The translations under genes were made by a program, and so were the position numbers. The notes beneath the pieces were generated by a model that searched no databases, was not told the DNA's origin, and saw nothing but the letters and a program-made list of their open reading frames with translations. From NCBI GenBank assembly GCA_028386065.3, contig JAKUCV010005510.1, forward strand, positions 1 to 64,000: DNA of 64,000 bases, given 5' to 3'. Below, piece after piece: positions 56,958 through 64,000 of this stretch. Origin of the DNA: Turnera subulata (lineage: Eukaryota; Streptophyta; Magnoliopsida; Malpighiales; Passifloraceae). The first letter of the stretch is position 1, and each line of letters begins with the position of its first letter.

Positions 56958-59900
56958 TTACCACAGATGGTCTTCGCGCTCCCAACTTGCTTCACTCTCT
57001 GGTAATCCTTTCCATCGAACAAAGTACTCCAAGTGAGGTGCGTTTTGACCACGACGTGGAACCATCTTGTGAAACGTGATCTCTTCCACTTGCTTGTCAT
57101 GCGCTATGGTCACAGCGATAGGTGCTCGCTTTGACACATTCCGGTCGGCATCACCTTTGTCGGCTCGGAAAGGCTTCAACAAACTCACGTGGAAAACTGG
57201 ATTAAAGCCAACAATGCGGGGTAACTCGAGCTTGTAAGCAGTCGTCCCACCCTCTTCTCAACTCGAAAAGGTCCTTCGTACCTGCGAACTAAACCTTTGT
57301 GTAGCTTTTGAAAAGCCCTCTGTTGGTGGGGTAGCATTTTCACCAGTACCATCTCCCCCTCCTCGAACTCTAAGTGTCGTCTTTTCCTATCTGCCCACTT
57401 CTTCATTTTCGTGGCGGCCTTGGTCAAGAAGTTCTTGGTTAGATCACGTTACTCATGCCACTCCTTGGCAAAGTGCCATGCGGCAGGGCTTGTACCAGTG
57501 TTTCCCTGCGCAAGCGTACTAGGGTTCAGCAGCTGCTGCCCCGTCACGATCCCGAATGGACTTTTCCCGGTTGATTCACTTTGCTGCAGGTTGTATGAAA
57601 ACTGTGCCACGTTCAGCAACTTGGCCTAATCCCTCTAATTAGCACTCACATAGTGCCGTAGGTACAACTCAAGCAAAGCGTTTACCCTCTCGGTTTGCCC
57701 GTCGGTTTGTGGATGAAAACTGGTAGAGAAGTTGAGGTCGGAACCCATCAACTTGAAAAGATCCCTTCAAAATCGTCCAGTAAAGCATCCATCATGATCA
57801 CTCACAATGCTCTGTGGCACTCCCCAATATTTGACAACATGCTTAAAGAATAAGCGTGCTGCGTCCTCACCCGAACAATCCCTTGGGGCGGCTACAAAGA
57901 CTCCATACTTGGAGAACTTGTCAACAACAACAAGTATAGTACCATTGTCTTCAGATAACGGTAAACACGTTATGAAATCCAAAGAAATACATGTCCACGG
58001 CCTGTCAGGAATCGGCAATGGCTCAAGCAATCCAGGCGGTGAGAGTTGCTCATTCTTGTCTTGTTGACACACTAGACAAGTCTTCACATAGAGCTCCACA
58101 TCGTCTCTCATCCGTGGCCAGTAGTACTCATTCTCCAACAATGCGCAAGTGCGGTCGATGCCTGGATGTCCTACCCATTTCGAGTCATGGCACTCCTTCA
58201 ACACCTGTTTGCGCAAACTTCCATGTTTGGGGACATATACACGATTCCCCTTGGTGAGCAGCAACCCTTTGTTTACCCAAAATCGCCTTGTCTTCCCTTG
58301 CATGGCATACTCCATGAGGCTCTTGGCATAAGGATCATGCTACACCCCGACTTCTATCCGTTGCTTCAAGTCGGACACCGGTCGCACCACCACTACAGAA
58401 GCAAGCTCGGCTTTTCGGCTAAGAGCATCAACAACAAAATTTGTCTTCCCTGGCTTGTACTCTAGAGAATAGTCGAACTCTGCAAGAAAATCTTGCCACC
58501 GTGCTTGTTTCGGACTGAGCTTCTTTTGTGTCTGAAAGTAACTCGTTGCCACATTGTCCGTAAACACAGCAAACCGCGAACCAAGCAAGTAATGACGCCA
58601 CACACATAGGCAGTGCACAATGGCGGACATCTCCTTCTCCTGGACCGTATATTGCCTCTTCGTGTCATTAAGCTTGCGAGATTCATAGGCAATAGGATAC
58701 CCATCCTGCATTAAAGCACCACCAATAGCAAAGTCGGAAGCGTCAGTGTAAACATTATAAACCTTCTTACAACTCGGCAATTGTAACACTGGCTCTTCCA
58801 CAATGGCTGCCTTCAATCTCTCGAATGCCTCTTGGCACTTCGCATCCCACGTCCAAATCTTGTCTTTCTTCAAGAGATCTATCAAAGGTGCACAAATGGC
58901 TGAATGTCCCTTGATGAACCGCCGGTAATAATTCACCATGCCAAGAAAAGAACGCAGCTCGGGTACCTTCTTGGGTGCTTCCCAATCAATGATTGCTTGC
59001 ACCTTGGACCTGTCCATCTTTAGCTTCCCGCCTCCAACAATGTGACCAAGGAATGCTATTTTCCGTTGCAGAAAAGCACACTTCTCCTTCTTCATGAACA
59101 ACTCACTGTCTCGCAAAGCCCGAAACACATGTCTCAACTGATCTAGATGCTCCTCAAGTGTCTTGGTGTAGATCACAATGTCTTCTAAATAAACCACCAC
59201 AAATCGATCCAGGAACGGGGCTAACACCTTGTTCATCAATGTACATAAAGTGGCAAGGGCGTTGGTTAGTCCAAAAGGCATGACTAAAAACTCAAACGAA
59301 CCATACCTCGTCATACACGCGGTTTTTTGCTCGTCCCCCTCCGCAATGCGAATCTACCAATAACCCGATCGCAAATCGAGCTTAGTAAACCACTGTGCAT
59401 CTCCAAGCTGGTCAAACAAGTCATCTATCCTCAGGATTGGATATTTGTTCTTCACCCTTGTTCAATGCCCGATTGTCGATGCGTAACCATAGAGTTCCAT
59501 CGTGCTCCTTTTAAAAAAGCACAGGCGCACCATAAGGTGCCTTGGATGGTTGAATAAATCCCGCATCCAGAAGCTCCTTCAATTGCTTCCTCAACTCCTC
59601 TAGTTCAGGAGACGCCATTCGGTAAGGTGCTTTCGCTGGTGGCTTCGCACCAGGCTCTAATTCAATTACGTGATCTACCTCCATCCTCGGTGGTAAATTC
59701 TTTGGCAACGAACTGGGCATCACATCCGCAAACTCTTCAAGTACCTTCTCCACTTCACTTGGCACATCCGTGTGTCCTTCCTTGCTTTTTACCTGTGCAA
59801 GAAAAGTAGGCTCTCCACACTTGAGCCTGCGCACCAGCTGTAGGGCAGAAACTTGTTTCTTCGGCTTCCGTCCCTCACGTCTAGTAGGCACCACACATGT

Positions 59901-61279
59901 GCTCGACCCCCGCGACAAGTGAATTTGGCTAGCACCCGAAAAGATTGCAGCATTGTGTTTCTCAAGGAACTCCATCCCTAAGATCATGGGGTAGTCATCT
60001 AGAGGGACCACAGTCAATTCGATTTTTCCTTGCCAGTCACCCATGCTGATTTCCACGCCTCGGGCCACTCCTAGGATCGGTTGGGCAGTCGCGTTAACGG
60101 CCTTCATGGTGCTCAATTCCTTCGTAATGGTCACACCAATCTTCTTTGCTTCAGTACCTGAAAGAAAATTGTGAGTAGCACCAGTATCAACAAGAGCTTT
60201 AAGTTTATGTTTCCCAATGCACACATTGGTGTACATTCGACCTCCCTGTGCCTCCAGCTTCTCAACTTTGACTGCATGAAGGATACGAATCAACCCCATA
60301 TTGACTTCTTCATCCCCATCATCGGTATCGACACTTTGCTTTAGCAAGGCAGTAAGTTTATTCTTCTGCGGACAATCCCACGCCTTGTGTGGCCCCTGAC
60401 AAAAGAAACACTTGACGTCACCCTTGTTCCCACCCTTGAATTTTCCCATCGGCTTCTTGTCTCCCTTCTTGTGTCCAGAACCTTGGGACTTGGCCTTCCC
60501 TTTCCCACCCTTCTCGGCATCCTTGGAAGAAGTCGATGCTTTTTCCTTGCCATATTTTGTAAGTGACTCGGCCACACGAAGTGCCTCTTTTAGGGTCATT
60601 GCACGACGATCATCAATCTTCACTCGTGCCCACCTCTGAAGTCCTCCAGTAAAAGCACAATACCCTTCCTCTTCCGTCAGAGAAGGAATTTCAAAATCCA
60701 AATCTTGAAACTCCTTGACGTATTTTCTGATGTTGTCTGTGTGCTTCAAGGCTCGCAACCTGTCTCGTGCCTCCCTTTCAGCAAACTCTGGGTAGAATTG
60801 GTTCTTCACTTCTGTCTTGAAGCGTTCCCATGTCCAATCCGCACACCCCTCAGTTGTGCGTACCCGTCGCCACCACAAGACCGCAGAATCTTTACCTTCT
60901 GTTCGTCTTCAGTGATCTTCAGACCATCAAAGTATTCTTCACAACTGAACAGGAAGATGTCTACTGCCTTTGCTGTCCGCGTCCCATCATATTCCTTTGG
61001 CTTCAGAATATCGACTTTGGGCAGCACCTGTTGTTGGTGAAGAGGCATGCTACCATCCATCAATGCTAGCTGCCGTTTACACAGTCGGACATCATCCTTT
61101 AAAGAACACTTCTCCTCAAATTCCTCGACAAAGTCTGATAGTGCTAACGTCACACTATCATTCAGCTTTTTGAATTGCGTCCTGAGTGCCTGAACCTCAC
61201 CAGCCATGCCCTCTGTGCCAGATTCACATTCACCCACCCGTTCCTCGAGGCTGTTTAATTGCTCTTGGAACTTTTCCAA
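56958..61279 (-). pseudogene. gag-pol of the decayed chromovirus, frameshifted
   Basis: In minus-strand order: gag with an N-terminal coiled coil (61279 onward, LEERVGECESG), a frameshift near 60880, the retroviral gag core (WERFKTEVKNQFYP), zinc knuckle CFFCQGPHKAWDC, protease LVDTGATHNFL, RT beginning IELEPGAKPPAKAPYRM, a break near 59511-59335, RT/RNase H (YLEDIVIYT in place of the usual YxDD motif; [15 protein letters not shown]), a break near 58340, integrase with its zinc-binding C..C (CLVCQ) and both Asp (SLDFI, IVSDHDG), further stops, then GPFRVEKRVGR and the chromodomain at 57060-56958. The altered YLED active site and at least four frame breaks mean it is dead. Confidence 0.85.
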
Positions 61280-61430
61280 GCGACTTTGAAGGGCTGGGAT
61301 TGCGTCCTCGGTCGGATTCCTACTCTTGGATCGGCCCCTAGTGGTCTTCTTGCCCTCAGCGACCTGCTTTGGATTCGTTTGATTCCTGCTCCCCTAGAGG
61401 TGGTTTTTCCGTATTAACCATCCCAAAGCC

Positions 61431-63194
61431 AAAATCTCAAAACAATCTCCAACAAAGTGTGATTATTTCGTAACAAGAACACACAAGTCAACCAATATTA
61501 AACCTTGATACAAACCAGATGCGTGTACCTAAGGATCGACAAAGAACTTCATTCTTCCACACCAACACAAATTGACCAGCAAAAACCCACAATCGGGAAG
61601 CACCAAATAACCAAGTCGACTTTTATATAAAAAGAACCAAACCTGATTCGGCAACCCTCCAATCCTTGTCTTCACCTTTGTCGATTAGTGCAAAAGATCC
61701 CCAAAAGTTCCAGCCAACAAGTCTTATTGCACGAAGGATACGTCTTGCGCAAGCTGCAGCAACCCGTTGGTACACCAGAAACTCCCGTTGGCGCGCCCGT
61801 TGGTGCGCCAGAAAACCCAGTAAGCGCGCCCGTTTAATTTGACCCATGAATGCTCTACTAAATTGAATTTTTAACATATTCAAACTTTGGATTGATGAGA
61901 TGATTTGATCTTAGGGTTAAGATATGTTTGGAATTTATTTTAGTAGAATTCATATATTTTGGCAGTTTAAACATTTATGTGTTATATTCTTAAGATTAAT
62001 GAGATGATTTAATCTTATAACAATAATATATATTATTGTTTATTTGGCCAAAATATATCCTATTGCATTTATTTAGGCTTTCTTGTTTAGTTTATCCAAT
62101 TATACGAGATGATTAATTTTTGGGTTAAGGATAAAATTAGGGGCCCAAGTTAATAGAATATGGACTCTCCAGAGTTTAATTAGCCCATAAACACATTTTT
62201 TGCAGACTAATTCTAGCTCTCATTTTCGTAGAAAATCAGAGTTAAATCATCATTTAATTGGAAATTGTGTTTTTGGCATGATTTTGCATAAAATGGGGAT
62301 TTTAATGTATATGAATCAATTAGGAGGTGACTAGGGGAAGTAGTAATCAAGTAATTGAGTGATTCTGGGATGTTTAGGGGTTGATTATACGGCAGGATCG
62401 AATCAGGGCAGAATTAGGGGGATTAGGGATTAAAAAAAAGGAAAAGAACGAGTGACACGCGACATGCCAGACGGTCATGGCGGGACGGCCGCCAGGTCCC
62501 GATGGTCATCCACCAATGATCGTCAGGCCTGGTGGCCATCCAGGTGATGACCGCAAGGCACGGCGGTCATGGGTGCCCAGAAATGCTGATTTTCCCTGAT
62601 TTTGTTTCTAATACAATCCTACACGGTTTTGATCCAGATTTTCGGCCATATTCTTAATCATTAAGCAGGTCCACGCCCTGGGCTTCCTAGAACACTATAA
62701 ATAGGACCCCTCACTCACATTTCAGAGGACACATATTCTCCTTCACATACACACCCATAAGTTTTAGTGCTTAAACAAACTCTACCTCTCCAAGTCTAGA
62801 AAATGATTCTTAGGCAGAAACTCTGGAGGGATTTCGTGGGGATCATCACCAATAGTCTAGCAATGGTAGATTAAGAGGGGATTAACCATTGAGCTTAGAA
62901 ATGCCAAGAAGGTAGGTGGAGACAACAACCCAATTCAAGGAGCTATAGGAGGGCTACAAGAGATAACACTAATCATTATTGTGTGATTTTTGTTGATTAT
63001 TTGATGATGCTTTTGAAGATGTAAGTGGCGCTCTAATGCCATGTTTAAAACTACGTGGCTTTGATCCTGGTCACTTGGATACATAGGTAGTCTTGATTTC
63101 TTAACGGGATGCAAGCCAAATCTTCTTCCTCTCCCCCTTCTTTTTAATTTCTTTGATTTCCACACCTGCACACTTCCACAAGGCATACATACAC
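61431..63194. other. LTR-like repeat DNA without a gene
   Basis: AT-rich sequence with a TATA box (CTATAAATAGGACCCC, about 62694) followed by a leader-like stretch, then CTTGGATACATAGGTAG and AACGGGATGCAAGCCAAA near 63076-63121, a pattern I associate with the 3' ends of plant Ty3/gypsy LTRs on the plus strand. A GC-rich cluster of GGTCATC/GACGGTC repeats lies at about 62470-62575, and short CCGTTGG.GCGC repeats at about 61760-61830. Edges could not be fixed. Confidence 0.4.
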
Positions 63195-63630
63195 TGTGAC
63201 ACCCCGGGGTCTATGAGGGCGGGAAGTGTACGCCGGTGCTGGGATGAGCATGGACAAGGAGTGTCTTCTGGCAGGCTTCTAGTCGGAGGGGCACGGGAAT
63301 GAACCAATCCACACCGGAATAGGAGAGATCCTGAGACTGTGTAGGGATGGGGCTGCACAGTTAGGGCGGTTTGGAGGTTGTACAGGTATGGGACTGTATT
63401 GAGAGTAACTTAAACAGTTTGATGGGTACTAACTATATCAACAAGGTGCACCTACCTTTTTTGTGCTCATTCTAGAAAAAACTCCAAAGTTAAACATGCT
63501 TGACTTGGAGCAATTCTAGGATGGGTGACCTCTTGGGAAGTTTTCCCCGGAAATGTGCGAGTGAGAACAAAGCATGTTGGAAAGGTCCCGTGTTGGTCTA
63601 TAGTGACAATCGACAAGTTGGGACGTTATA
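63195..63630 (+). repeat. 5' LTR of the Cassandra element
   Basis: 436 bp. It ends TTATA where TTACA would be expected, apparently a C-to-T change at the LTR edge. It sits in LTR-like DNA on its left. Confidence 0.75.
63481..63544 (+). other. 5S rRNA-derived segment within the Cassandra LTR
   Basis: ACTCCAAAGTTAAACATGCT and CTAGGATGGGTGACCTCTTG followed by GGAAG match the central and 3' parts of plant 5S rRNA, including the box C-like GATGGGTGACC of the RNA polymerase III internal promoter. It is part of a retroelement and not a 5S gene. Confidence 0.88.
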
Positions 63631-63705
63631 GTTGGTAGCGGAGCTCCAAGACTCCTCTAGTACGCTGCAGGGTTCGGGGACGAACCTAGCGAAAGCTGGT
63701 GGGCC

Positions 63706-64000
63706 TGCGACACCCCGGGTTATATGAGGGCGGGAAGTGTGCCGGTGCCAGGATGAGCATGGACAAGGAGCGGTTTCTGGCAGGCTTCTAATCAGAGGGA
63801 CACGGGAATGAACCAATCCACATAGGAATAGGAGAGATCCTGAGACTGTGTAGGGATGGGGCTGCACAGTTAGGGCGATTTCGAGGTTGTACAGGTATGG
63901 GACTATACAATTGAGAGTAGCTTAAATAGTTTGATGGGTACTAACTATATCAACAAGGTTAAACGTGCTCATTCTAGAAAAAACTCCAAAGTTAAACGTG
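63706..64000 (+). repeat. 3' LTR of the Cassandra element (partial)
   Basis: Repeats the first LTR from its start to the 5S-like part, with small differences: TTATATG for TCTATG near the start, and a shortened segment before the 5S-like part. The window ends inside it. Confidence 0.85.

Larger units (their letters stand above)
56551..61430 (-). mobile_element. Decayed chromovirus (Galadriel-like), 3' LTR only
   Basis: The left end is an LTR (56551-56886) preceded on the minus strand by a polypurine tract AGTGGGGGAGAA. Gag-pol fragments run leftwards in the order gag, zinc knuckle, protease, RT, RNase H, integrase, chromodomain. No second copy of the LTR was found to the right, so the 5' end is deleted or lies beyond recognition; the right limit is approximate. 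The chromodomain type (YFVRWKGLPESEASWE) suggests the Galadriel lineage (inference). Confidence 0.8.
63195..64000 (+). mobile_element. Cassandra TRIM carrying a 5S rRNA-derived segment (cut by window end)
   Basis: LTR 63195-63630 (TGTGACACCCCGG...) is followed by a PBS-like TGGTAGCGGAGC (63633-63644), a 75-bp internal region without coding capacity, a purine-rich end (AAAGCTGGTGGGCC), and a second LTR from 63706 (TGCGACACCCCGG...) that continues past the window. The first LTR contains a 5S rRNA-like stretch with the internal promoter. These are the hallmarks of Cassandra elements. The LTR pair shows substitutions and small indels, so the copy is not very young. Confidence 0.88.

Noticed and set aside
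63481..63544. 5S rRNA gene
   Set aside because: Only the central and 3' parts match, and the segment sits inside a Cassandra LTR with PBS and partner LTR.

Overview
This window is nuclear DNA of a flowering plant, most likely a woody eudicot. The genes have GT-AG introns and AT-rich intergenic DNA, the recognisable proteins are plant-specific (TTG1, a CYP71 P450, NHL/LEA_2, PRR5, plastid PSRP1), there are two decayed pieces of plastid DNA, and LTR retrotransposons of several plant lineages are present. The species cannot be read from the sequence. Two single-N positions (12981, 14718) mark contig joins.

Gene-bearing half (about 1-40 kb): a gypsy-type gag fragment at the left edge, a Mutator-like MITE (1019-1229) and a TRIM element (2831-3090) lead to TTG1 (minus). 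Beyond it lie a mosaic of plastid-derived DNA (trnS-GGA remnant plus trnA/rrn23 segment), a two-exon CYP71-type P450 (minus), a young Reina-like Ty3/gypsy element (11818-17085, minus), a Nudix-like gene (plus), an NHL/LEA_2 gene (minus), the eight-exon clock gene PRR5 (minus), a small SHG1-like nuclear protein gene (plus), a PIF/Harbinger-like non-autonomous transposon, and the five-exon plastid ribosome hibernation factor PSRP1 (plus). TTG1, PRR5 and PSRP1 also lie close together on Arabidopsis chromosome 5, so this is a conserved block opened up by insertions. The PRR5 upstream region holds a tandem pair of evening elements exactly 10 bp apart, plus a third evening element near a G-box, which fits clock feedback control.

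Repeat-bearing half (about 41-64 kb): nested retroelements. A Ty1/copia polyprotein fragment is split by a 7.8 kb Ty3/gypsy element with very long LTRs (41301-49093). That element has lost gag-pol and carries instead about 1.9 kb with two small ORFs antisense to the LTRs, each with its own TATA-like box. It is followed by a Tat/Athila-like LTR, a truncated LTR related to the long LTRs, a DUF7745-like pseudogene, a decayed chromovirus (56551 to about 61430, minus), LTR-like DNA, and a Cassandra TRIM whose LTR carries a 5S rRNA-derived segment and whose second LTR runs off the right edge.

The host genes do not form one pathway: they cover epidermal/flavonoid transcription (TTG1), oxidative metabolism (P450), membrane/defence (NHL), the circadian clock (PRR5), probable chromatin function (SHG1-like) and plastid translation (PSRP1). 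The strongest oddities are the antisense ORF block at 44.7-46.6 kb, the clock-element architecture upstream of PRR5, and two assembly faults inside the Reina element.
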